Shown here piece by piece: positions 50,981 to 61,934 of a DNA stretch of 64,000 nt. The first letter of the stretch is position 1; each line of letters starts with the position of its first letter. This stretch comes from Pisolithus tinctorius. Taxonomy: Eukaryota; Basidiomycota; Agaricomycetes; Boletales; Pisolithaceae. The stretch covers positions 1-64,000 of the forward strand of contig JANFAH010000065.1 of assembly GCA_024663395.1 (NCBI GenBank). Direction: 5' to 3'. Both the position numbers and the translations under genes were made by a program. The notes beneath the pieces were generated by a model. It had not been told where the DNA came from. It saw nothing but the letters and a program-made list of their open reading frames with translations, and made no database searches.

Positions 50981-51884
50981 TGTGAAGTACGGGTTTACCC
51001 TTGGGTGACTGGGCTTCAAGACCGGGTGACAGGGGCCAAGTCCGAGTGGCCAGAATCAAGGCCGGGAGACAGGGGCCAAGTCCGAGTAGACCGGAGTCAA
51101 GGCTGGAGGTCAGGGGCTAAGTCCGGAGGACCGGACTTAAGGCCAGGAGCACCGGAATAAGACCGGTAGCATGGGAAACTGACCGGTCTTGGGGTGTGCA
51201 CAGGGGGAAGCCAGTCCAGGGTTGGATCTACCTCCCTTGGTCTCAGCTTATGTGCTGTACCCTTATGCAAGCTGGGGAGAGGTCCGGGACAGGGGCTGGG
51301 AATAGCTTAAGGCTCGGCCTTAGCTATAGAGTAGTCTCGAGGGGTAGTACGGAGTTGAGGGTAATACTAAGTTGATATTCTGACTGAGGGTGCTACGAAG
51401 TATGTACAGGGGTTAAATACATGAGGCTGGTCCGGAGTAAAGAACATGAAGCCGGACTTGTTAATAAGCTATTAGCAAGAAGATTAGCAAGAGAGTGGAT
51501 AGCCATAGTGGCTGTGCCGAGGCTAATAGCCAAAGTCTGGGTGACCGGCATACCGGGGTCAGACACAGGATTTGTACAGTAAGCAAAAGTCAGATGAACG
51601 GGCTAGACTAAATATAGTACAAACAAAGGGAAACAGACCGGAGTTATGTCCGGGTGACCTGGACATGGACCTAGGAGGACCGGGGTGGAGCAGTGCAAGG
51701 CTGGGAGGCCGAAGCGGACCGGAGATAGGGGTAAAACACCGGACTTGAGTTATGCAGGCCGGAGTTGAGTTATCTAGGGCCAGGATTGGGTTTTCTAGGC
51801 TGGACTAGGACCGGAGTTGACCGGAGTTAGGGGCTAGGGGTCCGGACTGGGCTGAGTCCAAGTCCGAGAGTCATGGATATGACA
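50981..51884 (-). repeat. LARD LTR, right copy (904 bp)
   Basis: Same length as the left copy. Of about ten differences, nine are CpG in one copy and TpG or CpA in the other. In minus orientation this is the 5' LTR, followed by GTATATTCTGACTCACAC, whose primer tRNA was not identified. Confidence 0.9.
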
Positions 51885-52106
51885 CTGCAGGAGTTTGAAC
51901 TAATTCCTATTGGCTCTCATAAATCTCAACTCTTTCCAAAATCACCCAACATTGGGACACTTCTTTGAGCCACTGTAGATGTCCAATGAAGAAACTCAAG
52001 TTCATCCTAGTTTAAATCCTGGGCAACCCAGGTACAGCCTCCCAGACAGAGTATCCTAATACTGATAGCAACCTACATATGTTGTGCCATCTCACACAGA
52101 TAGCAC

Positions 52107-52382
52107 ATACATCCCATCCACCATTCAACTCAGAGATCAAACCTGCAATGTCTGGATTTCATCCGGCAACCACCTGCACATCACCCAGGCCACATCCAGC
52201 AAGGAGGCCACCAAACATCCTTGTGTGTATCAGTGGTGCATACATACATCTCATCCACTTTTCAATTTGGAGATTGAACCTGCATTATCCCAACATTCAT
52301 CCAGTGGTCATCTGGATATCATCCAGGATATATCCTGCAAGATGGCTGTCAAACATCAGTGCATACATCTGTTGGACTTTGG
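52107..52382 (+). repeat. diverged tandem repeat, period about 138 bp
   Basis: Unit 1 from 52107 and unit 2 from 52245 share TACATC(C/T)CATCCAC, TTCAA, GAGAT, AACCTGCA and CATCCAG blocks; a third unit start (GCATACATCTGTTGG) follows near 52362. Diverged by many C/T and G/A changes. Confidence 0.6.
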
Positions 52383-53339
52383 CACCAGGATCTGTGTATC
52401 CTAGATTGGGTAAGCATTGTTTATCACAATTACTACATCTCTGGGCCCACAACAACTTGACAGGTCCCTCCTGTTCACAATATTATTGGCACCTACCTAC
52501 ACTTAAGTGTGTATACAATTACTGCTGATTGTCAATTACTTGTGCCTAATACATTCAGTCACAGCCATACTGCCTATGCCACAGTCACCATTGTCATTCA
52601 TTGTGGGACAGTAAGCAAGCCTATCTATTGTAGATCTGACTCTCAGGTCATCAGCAGTCACATGATCTCAAGTGTTCCAGGGGAAGCATCATTGATGGTT
52701 GAAACCTCATTTCCTAGTGCTGAGACAGCAGAATGTAGGTCATCACATTGTCCCCTGTATTTTTGTGCTGAATTCTTTTCAAAGGGTGGAGGCCAGTTGG
52801 AAAAAAATGGATGGACATGCTTGGCATGCTGGGACAACAAAGTTCACTCAAGAGACCATGCAAGGAGTCATGAAAAAACACAGACACATTTGAGCTCTGT
52901 TCAGTATCATTGTTCTAAGCACCAGGGAGCTTTTGATGCATGGGGCTAGGTATGTACCAGGTGATGGTGAAGAGTTCCCCAGTACCCATGATCAATCCAT
53001 GCATGGCATTGGCCTTATTCTTGAAGAGATATCTGTCCCTAATGTGGAGGATGGCTTTGGGGAATACATTGGTGCAGACTTTGGTGAGGGGGGGGGTTCA
53101 GTTTCAGGGGTCTCTTGTTGAGGTGAGCCATGCCCAAATTGCACCAGCTCTTTCTAGCTTACTTGATGAAGATAAATTGTCAGATGAAAAGGGACCAGGG
53201 GAGCAAGATGGGGAGACACTGGATAATGAATCAGAGGTGAATACATTTATGGGGACTGGAAATGGTATGAGGGTTGCTACTGCTAATGTCAAATTTGTGA
53301 TTTCTGACCTGAATTTTAGAAGGGGATACTGGAATGAAA

Positions 53340-53655
53340 TCTGATGGATGGATGACTACTTCTGAGGGAAATGAGTGGTTTCCATGGCCAAACAAATTGG
53401 TATGCAGCTATTAACAGAGAGGACTGACATTCACTAATAATACTCTAGTCTTGTACAATAGATGTCTTGATGCATGTCCCTTGCTCTGTCTTCTCATGGC
53501 ATCAACTTGATCTCTTGATGTGGCTACCACACATCAATGGCATTTATGATGTACCATCTGTTAGAACAATGAAGACTCTTGATGATGCCTTCAAAGAATC
53601 TGTGGCATTGAAACTTTGCCTTTCACTGGTGCTTTTGGGCACCAATATTATATGA
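53340..53655 (+). pseudogene. fragment of an agaricomycete repeat-encoded protein
   Basis: Broken reading frames give NEWFPWPNKL (53370-53399), then after a frame change MHVPCSVFSWHQLDLLMWL and INGIYDVPSVRTMKTLDDAF. A block of this shape, WFPW followed by a VFS...LDLLMWLL segment and DVPSVRTMK, recurs in abundant agaricomycete transposon-associated proteins as I remember them. Assignment to Plavaka- or KDZ-type transposons is possible but not established here. Several stops; not functional. Confidence 0.4.
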
Positions 53656-55832
53656 GTTCATTTTCAGACAGTATCAAGCAGGTTGGTGGTTCATTGCTAT
53701 AACTGACAAATACTGATTATGCTAATATAGTACACATCCATGCAAATCACCCCAACCTTTGAGTTCAAATAAAGAAGCTGATTGAGCAGCCACCTCTGGA
53801 TGCCCTGAATGCTGGAGATGCTGGAGTTTGGTGGCCTGCAGGCACAACCCTGCTGACACTTGTTAGCAAACCCAATATTATCACAGATTATCTGGGTATG
53901 GATAGCTCCTCTCTGTCTCAAAGCCAGGATCTTTTGTAAAGGACAACCTGCCCTGGCATCCATACCATGAAACTAGGATTGGCCAACAATTCCCCACAGC
54001 TCTCTCTTCCCTTTCCCAGGATATACTGCATGACAATAATTTTCATATATGCAGATCTATGATCTTGATGAATGGGGACAGATGCATTCCAGGCCAATGG
54101 GTTCTTATTCACCAACAGAATGGTCAGCAACCTCTGGTTACACAGGTGAAGGAGATTATTCAAAGGTGAGGGTCAACTGCAGAGATGACATCTTCCCCAG
54201 ATGCCATCTTTCTTCAGTCAGGGAAAATACAGGCATCCACCAGACCTTATCAGATGCCATTGGTGCAGTATGATGATACTAATATACTGCTCCCCATTGA
54301 GGTAAGTTTACTACATTTATCCATTCATGATGCTTAGTTCAAGTAGCAGTTACTGTGCTCAGTCAACCTTCAGCATTGTTGTGATATCCAAAATTGTGCT
54401 GCAGCTCACCAGGGAACATCCAATACCTCCCCCAGTATTGTTCACAAGGAAAACCAAAATGATTTTGTGCTAAACACTGCAACAATGCACAATGCCAAGC
54501 ACATTCCAGCCCTAGTTTGTGAACCCCTAACTCCACTCAGCACAGATCATGCAATTACAGAGGGTTGTGCTCATGAGATAGAAAACAAAAAATCTACATA
54601 ATACCCAAACAATATCCCCCAACCTCAGGTGAGCTCATCAGGGCATTCTATTAGGCTGGATAAATAGTAGATGCTGCCATTATGCTCCAAGTCTAATAGA
54701 TGTGTTGTTCATATTACTGGTCATGTGTTCCTTAGTCAGCACATCACTGTGAGTTGTGCTGCCATACACCTTTGTGAATCCAGTGCAGGGGCCTCATTCT
54801 TGGACATGGCATGCAAACCATCATGTCTTGTTACACCTGTGTACAGCCTTTTGATGACCCTCCCAATCCATGTTGGAAACATGTGGATGAACATGTGGAC
54901 ACCTATCTCAGTTCCAATGCACATAAAAACTTGCTCAGCTGCATCCATGGTTCCCCCAGTTTGTCAACTCACTCCACCCATTTCTACTACTGTGCCCAAG
55001 ACCATCAATGTCTTTCAAAATTTCTAATATTGGGAACTCTCCATCTACTCAGTCTACTAGTCATTTGTTTGCCACTCCATCCACCACCCCATTCACCCAT
55101 ACCCTGTCCACCACCCACACTTCCCCCCTGCTCAAAACAACCCCAATATCAATCCCACCCTTCTGGATGAAGATGTTGTCCCAGCTCACTTTATTGATGC
55201 CCTTGCCAATCAGTTCAGTTTTGGTAATTCTGAGCAGGACCTACAGCATAATCTCCATGGCTTTGCAAATGCAGGTAACTCTTTGTGACAGAATCATAAT
55301 ACTAATGCATTAGCAGATGGGGCATGGCCTCCAGAAAGCAGATATCACTACACATTCATACTTACTTGCAGCAATTTTCAGCTTAGTCAAGGAAAACCGG
55401 TCAATGACCAATGGACACCACAACACACAACAACTTCTTGCAGACCTGCAAATTTGACTCGAAAACACAATTACACTATCACATGAACAGAAGGTTAGTT
55501 TATTTAGCACACAAATTCAGCCATTCATCTGTTTCTTTCTTGTAGGCTAATGTCTGTATTGTTGCTGGAGACATAATTTTTGTGGCTAGCTGGATCACAT
55601 TTATGACAATCCACTTCAATGTTGAGGTTTGCAACCCTATATACTGATTCTAAGTCACTCTAATTCCACCAGTCAAAGGTCCAGCAATTCCACAAAGAAC
55701 TACAGTTCACAAATATCTATGGTAACCCAGCATGAGAAAAAATCCTAATGGCATATATCAAGCAGCAATGCTCAAGCATTCACAATTCATTCCAAGAGCT
55801 GGTATGTCTCATGTCCTGTTTCTGACTCCATG

Positions 55833-56065
55833 TGAAGTATGGGTTTACCCTTGGGTGTCCAGGCTTCAAGACTGGGTGACAGGGGCTAAGTCTGGGTGGC
55901 CAGAGTCAAGGCTGGGAGACAGGGGCCAAGTCCAGGTTGGACTGGAGTTAAGGCCAGAGGTCAGGGGTTAAGTCCAGAGGTCCAGACTTAAGACCAGGAG
56001 CATGGGAATAAGGCTGGTAGTGTGGGAAACCAACCAGTCTTGGAGTGTGAACAGGGGGAAGCCAG
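55833..56065 (-). repeat. truncated LARD LTR, CpG-depleted
   Basis: Starts TGTGAAGTATGGGTTTACCC and follows the 904-bp LTR through CAGGGGGAAGCCAG, where the gypsy-2 LTR begins at 56066. Nearly every CpG of the young LTR is TG or CA here. Confidence 0.8.
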
Positions 56066-57087
56066 TGTAGGGAGCCATATGTATACTCCCTGAGGCTGAA
56101 ACAGGAATCTGTCACTAAATTCTGCTGCCTCTGAAACAAACCCCTATCACTCTACCCCTTCAGACATTTTCAGAATTCTTCCTGCTTGTAGCTTCATGTT
56201 TCCACCCAACCCCTGTCACCTTCAGAGTTTCTCCTGACCTTCAGTGTGTCACCCAGTCATTGATAAGCTGATCTGGAAGTTCCACATTTGCCCAGAGTTG
56301 TCTAGAATTCAGTAGCCAAGCCACCACCCAGCCACATCACCACTCATCTGTGCCAGTCACCTCTAAAAAACACTGATTGCCCCTGTCACCCCAAATTCTG
56401 CAAGCCAGTCTTCATGCCAGTAGGCTCTGCCCTCCTGTGCTTCCACCTTCCTGCCAGCTCCACCTCTCACCTGTACACATACCCTCATTCTGTTGGAAGA
56501 TACCCCCTTACCTTTGTCCCATTTTACTCTCATTTACCACTTGCCAGACCATTTCATGTGCATCTGTATTTTGCTGACATCTGTCATCCTTTCTTTCATT
56601 TTCCAGTCTTTTAGTTTTTCCACCCCACTTTACTCCAACTTGTACCTATGTCCCTTGTACTATATAATTCCACCATAATGTTGGAAATATACCACCCACT
56701 TTGGAGTCACTATCTGTGTGTGTTTCATGAGTTCAAGAGTTCTTAGAGTCTAAAAGTGTCTATTGAGTCTACAGCATCTACAGAGTCTCCAATTTTCCCA
56801 GTAATACCAGTGATCTCCAGTCTATCACACCCTTCCTTGTGTCCCCCTTGACTCAGCTTCCACCTTCTCATCATATACCTGTCTCAGAATTCCATACACC
56901 TAGCTTGCTGTTGCTTGCACACCAACAAGCCTTTGGAATTAAATTCAGTGATCCTCACTTGTACTTCCAACCCCTTCTGGGGTAACCCTCGACTTCTCCT
57001 TCCACACAGCACCCCTTGGGGTGATCCTAGGGAATTCTCCCTTCAGCTTTCCTCTAGTCACATGCTTCCCAGAAATCATGTCCCACA
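56066..57087 (+). repeat. gypsy-2 5' LTR (about 1.0 kb)
   Basis: TGTAGGGAGCC at the left, where the LARD LTR is cut, to CCCACA at the right, seven bases before the primer site. With only one LTR present, the borders are inferred from the break point and the primer site. Confidence 0.6.
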
Positions 57088-59730
57088 ATGTTTTGGAGCC
57101 CACTGCAAGGGGTCTGTAGATCTAGAAAGGAGATCCTTACAACCCACTTGTCAAAGAACCAAACTCAAAGAGCTCCTAGAGCCCTTCCACAGACTATCAA
57201 TTTCTTCGTCAGAAATCTTAATCCTGGTAGCTGATCCTAGAGATATTTCAGAGCCACACTTGTCAGACTCAGATCTCAGTTTAGACAAGATCTTTCAGAG
57301 CCCAGAGTCCCCAGCATTTTACCCAGTGTTTCCCAGAGGTTTCAACTTTGACAAGCCTTTCACTCCTCCCACTGAGCATCAAGAACTTTTGCCTCTTTCA
57401 GAACTAACTTCTTCATTGCCCTCACCATCCAGCAATGCAGAACAAGCTGCTGAACAGCTTCTCCTTCCTTCCTACTCTCTAATCATAAATTCCACTATCA
57501 CCCTTCCCACTCAAATACCTGCACAGAATACTCCTGCCTTGTCTCTCTCAAATTCCACTCCTACCATTCCCCAAATTCTGATCCAGATCCCCACACCACT
57601 TCACATGATGTCTGGGGCAAAAGATATGCCACTCAGGGGTTCCAACAAAGCCCTGAAGTTTTCTAGGTGTACTGAAGATATCACCCATTACCTCAAAGAT
57701 GTTGAACAGCTCTGTCTTGACACTGGTCTAGTTTCTGGAAAAGATAAGATCCACTGGGTCATTTGTTATGCTGACCACAATGAGGTGGAATTTTGGTCCA
57801 CCTTAGACACTGCAATGACAGCTTCAATTACTGGGATGTGTTCTCCAAAGAACTCCTGAACTACTATCTGGGTGCCTCAGTGAAAGATTGTCACTATACC
57901 AAAGCCAACCTCAAAACTCTGCTCTACCATCAGGTTCAGAAGCCTATGGAGTCACTGGAAGATCTTGGGAAATATGTACAAGAATTCTGACACATCATCA
58001 GCCTCATCCAGAAGAAGAAGAAACTCCTTGAGGACTACATCAATGAGAAATTCCTTGAGGGCTTTCCCCTGAAGTTCTGGAATTCCTTGCTCATGTGATT
58101 GCAATTCTCTGACCTAGATCATGACATTGATGAACCATGGGAGTTCAATACAGTCTACAAACATGCCAACTACCTCCTCAGTGGGGCCAAATGAAGCCTC
58201 CCTCAGCCAGACTCATTGGCACTGTTTCCCCAGAATTCTGCTCCAACTTCCTCACCAACTGTTCCCACTATCTTGAAACAAGAGTATGTTCATATTTCTC
58301 AGCAACCAGTCTCTGCCCTGCCTCCTCAGCAAGGTCAAGAAGGCCAATTCTGCCATTCTTTTGATCCACATTGTTTCTTCTGTGGGGGAACAGATAGCCA
58401 CAGAACTGCAGAGTGTGTGCTGTGTCATGAATATGTACAAGCTGGGAAGTGCTCTCTGATTGGAGGAAGAGTTTTCATGCCAGATGGCTCTGACATTCCT
58501 AGGACAGCTGCAGGTCAGAATTTTAAAGAAAAGATCAACAAATTCCTCACCATGTGTGACTCAATCATTGCCTTGGCAAATTTCATCTCAGTTCAGCAGC
58601 CCAGCCAGCAGTCAACCTTGACCCATGGGTGTGATACTCCTCCCCATCTCATCAGCACAATGTTCTTCAGCAACAAGGAAGTCTTGGAATACCAAGTCAA
58701 CTTGCACCCTTCCTCTTATCTAGTTGATGAAGGTCTAGAGATGACTGCTGATGAAGAAGATCAACATGCCTTAGCAAGAGCTTATGCACAGGTAGAAGAG
58801 TTGAAGAATGCTATCAAGAAGAAGAAGACTTGTTTCAATAACATGGAAATCCCAGCTCATTGCCAAAGACCTACAGTAACAGTCCCTGCATTGTCCAACA
58901 TGCCAGCTCCCTCTATCCTGGTTGGTAATCCCACTCCAGCTAACCCCACCTCTTCTTTGGAACCCCCAGCAGCTGGAAAAACTCCAGTTGCTCCTAACCT
59001 TACAGATCTTTGGGAACTTAAGCCCACTACCAATTCAGCACCTCAATTCCATTACCAAAGCAGCTTTGATGAGGCCACAGTGACCAAGCAGATCATAAAC
59101 CAGGTCTTAGACATGAAGATAGAAATTTCCACTAAAGATCTTCTAGCCATCAGTTTGGAGATTTGCAAGCAGGTCAGAGAACTGGCCATGACAAAGAAGA
59201 TAACAATCAGGAGTTTAGAAACTACATCAGACATGACCCCCTTGGCTGCCTGGGCATCCTATGAGCAGTACTGGGTCAGAGACACTGAAGGGAAGTGTGT
59301 GGGCCTTGCTACAGCTCCTTTGCATGCTGTTGACAGAATCTTGAGGGACAAACTTCATGTCGAATGTATACTGGACAGTAGATGCCAAGTAGTGGCCTTG
59401 TGACAGGAGTTGTGGGAAGCTTTAGAGGCCCCTCTTCACACTGACATGACCATGACCCTTGAGGCTGCTAACCAATCTAAAGAAAGTACCCTTGGGGTCA
59501 TAGAGAATGCCACCTTGTGCATAAGAAATGTTGAAGCCCATCTACAAATCCAAGTCATTGATCACATGCCTTTCAACTTACTGCTTGGTCAACCCTTCTG
59601 CCTACTCTCCAGTGTCCTTCATGATTTCTCCAATGGTGAACAGTCCCTAGGAATTCATCACCCTAATTCTGGGAAACAGGTTTTAATTCTGACACATCCT
59701 CACAACAGACTACAACCCCTTCCATGATTT
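56915..59730 (+). pseudogene. gypsy-2 gag and aspartic protease remnants
   Basis: The frame opens at 56915 inside the LTR, passes the primer site, and aligns with the younger gag just after it (RRSLQPTCQRTKLKELLEP against RRSLRRTAERTELENLCLH). The capsid part (SRCTEDITHYLKDVEQLCLD, YADHNEVEFWSTLD) ends at 57859. It resumes in other frames at 57793-57990 and 58216-59403 with the CCHC knuckle. In the protease, VECILDSRCQVVAL has Arg where the catalytic DSG has Gly, followed by a stop; the C-terminal half (LLLGQPFCLLSS) continues to 59727. Confidence 0.8.
57094..57110 (+). promoter_or_regulatory. gypsy-2 primer binding site
   Basis: TGGAGCCCACTGCAAGG, identical to the site at 21679-21695 except that both CpGs have become TG and CA. 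Confidence 0.65.
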
Positions 59731-59984
59731 GTAAATTCTGAAGATGAAGAGGACTTCTTTGCACAAAAACAAATGCATTGCCACACGAATCCACCTGAAC
59801 AGGGTTTTTAATATTGGTCAAGGACTCATATGAACTGCAAGGAGACCAGGACTGTGCTTTCTCCATGTGTTCTCTTTATGTTTCTGATCCACCCTTATAC
59901 CCTTCAAAGTCTACCACTCTCTTGCCCACAGACACTGCCATAAATTCCACTGCAGCATTTATCTATGGTTTATGAGGCAACAGT

Positions 59985-60818
59985 ATGTCCCCTGTTGATC
60001 CTTTTGATACCAGTTCTGTTTCTCTGGCTGATCCTTTCTTGTTTTTGACTGCTACTACCATTTCTCCACTGACAATCTCTGCCTTACACTCTACTTATCA
60101 GTTTGATCCCATTTATCATGTCTTAAAGTACAAACCTGTAGTGAGGAAGGTGAGGCCAGTACTGATGTCAATGCCAGTGGAAGTCTGGGTAGAGTATCAG
60201 AAGGCTGAAGACCCACTCACAGATTTGCCTGTTTTACCTACTCATCCCCCTCCATTCATGCCAGGTGCCAGGTTTACTCAGGAAAGAGCTGACAAGCTCA
60301 ATCTGGACCTGGAAAAGTTCCTTTGGCCTGTGGAATTAGACCTAGTGCAATGGTTGGTCAGGGAGCAAGAGGATGCCTTCACTTGGGACGCTTCAGAAAG
60401 AGGGACCTTTCAAGAGGATATGTTCCTGCCTCTGAAGATACCTATGCTAGCACACAAGCCTTGGGTTGAGCATAATATTCCCATTCCTCCAGCTATTTTT
60501 CATGAAGTCATTAATATCATCAAAGAAAAGATCCCCACAGGGGTTTATGAACTGCCTACCCTGCCCTATTGCTCAAAATGGTTCTGTGTAGTCAAGAAGG
60601 ATGGAAAATCTCTGCACCTTGTTCATGATTTACAACCTCTAAACACTGTTTCTATTCAGGACTCTGCTGATCCCCCCTTCTTCAATTTGATCACTGAAGC
60701 CTTTGCTTGCCATTCAGTCTACAGAATTTTAGATCTTGTGGTCAGATATGATCATCACACCATCCATGACAATTACCATGACCTCACTACCTTCCAAACC
60801 CCTATCAGTACCCTTTGA
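59985..60818 (+). pseudogene. gypsy-2 pol, N-terminal 277 codons
   Basis: Open from MSPVDPFDTSS through the pre-RT domain (GARFTQERADKLNLDLEKF, LVREQEDAFTWDASERGTF) and the first RT motifs (YCSKWFCVVKKDGKSL, LVHDLQPLNTVSI, RILDLVVRYD). The usual MDLYSGYD is ILDLVVRYD. A stop at 60816-60818 comes just before the inserted LTR fragment, and the rest of pol is missing. Confidence 0.82.
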
Positions 60819-60820
60819 CT

Positions 60821-61018
60821 GTCAAGTTCTGGCCTACTCCAACCAACTCCAATGCTAGACAGCTACACCCTTGCACAATCTCAGCCCTCATATTTCAGAG
60901 GTAGAGACCAGATGGATAGTTGGAGGTAACTCTGACAGACAGAAGATGGAGAGAGAGAAGCAGGAACTAAGTTGATATTTGTACTGGAGAACAGCAGAGT
61001 ACAATACATGCTTTTATA
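60821..61018 (-). repeat. LTR fragment, relative of the solo LTR at 38734
   Basis: Reverse complement of the right end of 38734-39447 (TGTCAAGTTCTGGCCTACTCC at the border), with CpGs lost. Interrupted at a TA by the Tc1 element at 61019; the continuation would lie beyond the window. Confidence 0.75.
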
Positions 61019-61934
61019 CAGTGGCTCACAAAATTGTCCCAATGTTTGCAAGTTTTTCATTAATTGCAGTGTAGATGTAGACAGTGAACTATCATCATCC
61101 AGTCCAAGATGTTGGTGGATGGATCGAAGCGGTTGGTCTTGGCTTTCGCACAAGCCATATTACATAATATTTGGATTAAAACTCATGGCAAAATACCTAA
61201 ATGAAAATGACAGCTCATTGGGACAATTATGTAACTTTTACCACCAGTTACTTAGTTTGAATTCTGGAATGCCATAAGATCAATACAGAGCTTATGTAAA
61301 GCTTCTATTATGTTAAGATGATGTAATGCTTCAAAGGCCATATAAATAAGAGCCCTTAGAGCATGCATAATCCCCACCTTATCACCATGAGACACATCTC
61401 TGCTTCTCAACAGGACAGCATCATTTCCCTTGCTTCCCATGGGCTATCATGCCATCATATTGCTACCCAGACTGGCCTAGGGAAGTCTACTGTGGCCAGA
61501 GTCCTTAAAGAATTCCTTCCAGACAAGGAGAACCTGTGTGCTGGTCATCCTTCAAAACTCACTCCCCATGACAGATGTGCTGTTGTGCAGCAGATCATTA
61601 CTGGCCTTGCCAGTAATGCTGTGCAGGCCACTCAGTTTATCAATTCTGTTATCACCAACCCTGTATCCCTCAGACAGTCAGAAGAGTCAGAAGGACCTTC
61701 AAATCTGCTGCTCTGAAGGCTGTAGTAAAGAAGAAGAAACCCTTACTCTTAGCTACCCATAGGAAGAGGAGGTTGGCCTTTGCATTGAAGTATCAACATT
61801 GGACTGTAGATGACTGGAGGAGGGTAATATGGTCAGATGAGACCAAAATTAATAGGATAGGGTCAGATGGACAGGAATATGTCTGGAAAAAGGAGGAGGA
61901 GGGCTTAATACCCAGGGAGATCAATGGTACAGTC
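61019..61934 (+). mobile_element. Tc1/mariner element, left part
   Basis: Starts CAGTGGCTCACAAAATTGTC after TA (61017-61018), the same terminus as the palindromic copy at 43869. A 368-bp leader precedes the transposase. Cut at 61935 by a LARD LTR; the right end lies outside the window. Confidence 0.8.
61387..61934 (+). pseudogene. Tc1/mariner transposase, truncated
   Basis: ATG at 61387 gives MRHISASQQDSIISLASHGL, a helix-turn-helix with IATQTGLGKSTVARVLKEFL for TIR binding, and a second helical part (DRCAVVQQIITGLASNAVQA). A frameshift near 61670 leads to KSAALKAVVKKKKPLLL, then HWTVDDWRRVIWSDETKIN, with the first catalytic Asp in WSDE, and RIGSDGQEYVWKK. The LARD insertion removes the remaining two acidic residues. 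The most intact transposase of this family here, but dead. Confidence 0.82.

Larger units (their letters stand above)
45302..51884 (-). mobile_element. LARD-like LTR element, 904-bp LTRs, no recognisable proteins
   Basis: LTRs 45302-46205 and 50981-51884, TG...CA ends, flanked by a 5-bp duplication CTGCA (45297-45301, 51885-51889) inside the Tc1 right arm. The internal 4.8 kb has no gag, protease, RT or integrase motif in any frame; open frames are Pro/Ser/Leu- or Gly/Arg-rich low-complexity shadows. The plus strand is markedly purine-rich and full of CCGGAG/ACCGGTCT words. A purine run AAGAGGGGGATA on the minus strand abuts the LTR at 46205, so minus orientation is inferred. This fits a large retrotransposon derivative moved in trans by an autonomous partner not in this window. 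The LTR copies differ at about 10 sites, so it is young. Confidence 0.85.
43869..51975. mobile_element. palindromic Tc1-like element, interrupted by a LARD-type LTR element
   Basis: Flanked by TA (43867-43868, 51976-51977). Left arm 43869-44520 (652 bp) and right arm 44736-45301 plus 51890-51975 (also 652 bp after removing the LTR element) are near-identical inverted repeats around a 215-bp spacer. Ends read CAGTGGCTCAAAAAAGTGTC, the same terminal sequence as the ordinary Tc1 copy at 61019. The arm carries the N-terminal transposase half and the spacer carries the start of the catalytic part. So this is a Tc1 element whose right half was replaced by an inverted copy of its left half, a foldback structure. 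Confidence 0.82.
51978..55832. other. decayed, CpG-poor region; probable DNA-transposon relic
   Basis: 3.9 kb with many short open frames on both strands and no intact gene. A protein-like track runs on the plus strand from about 52700 to 53660 with changes of frame. Other patches at 54040-54270 and 54670-55170 have no recognised domain. The whole stretch is TG/CA-rich with few CpG, as in the old repeats around it. The original element family was not identified with confidence. Confidence 0.4.
56066..60820 (+). mobile_element. decayed Ty3/gypsy element, 3'-truncated, related to the 12-24 kb one
   Basis: Plus-strand element: LTR 56066-57087, primer site 57094-57110, gag/protease to about 59730, pol from 59985 to 60818, where it stops in mid-RT at the start of another LTR fragment. 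The primer site, the zinc-knuckle neighbourhood (CFFCGGTDSHRTAEC, followed by VFMPDGSDIPR) and the pol N-terminus (SKWFCVVKKDGKSLHLVHDL) match the younger gypsy. No 3' LTR, integrase or antisense Zn-cluster gene remains. CpG is nearly absent. Confidence 0.82.
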
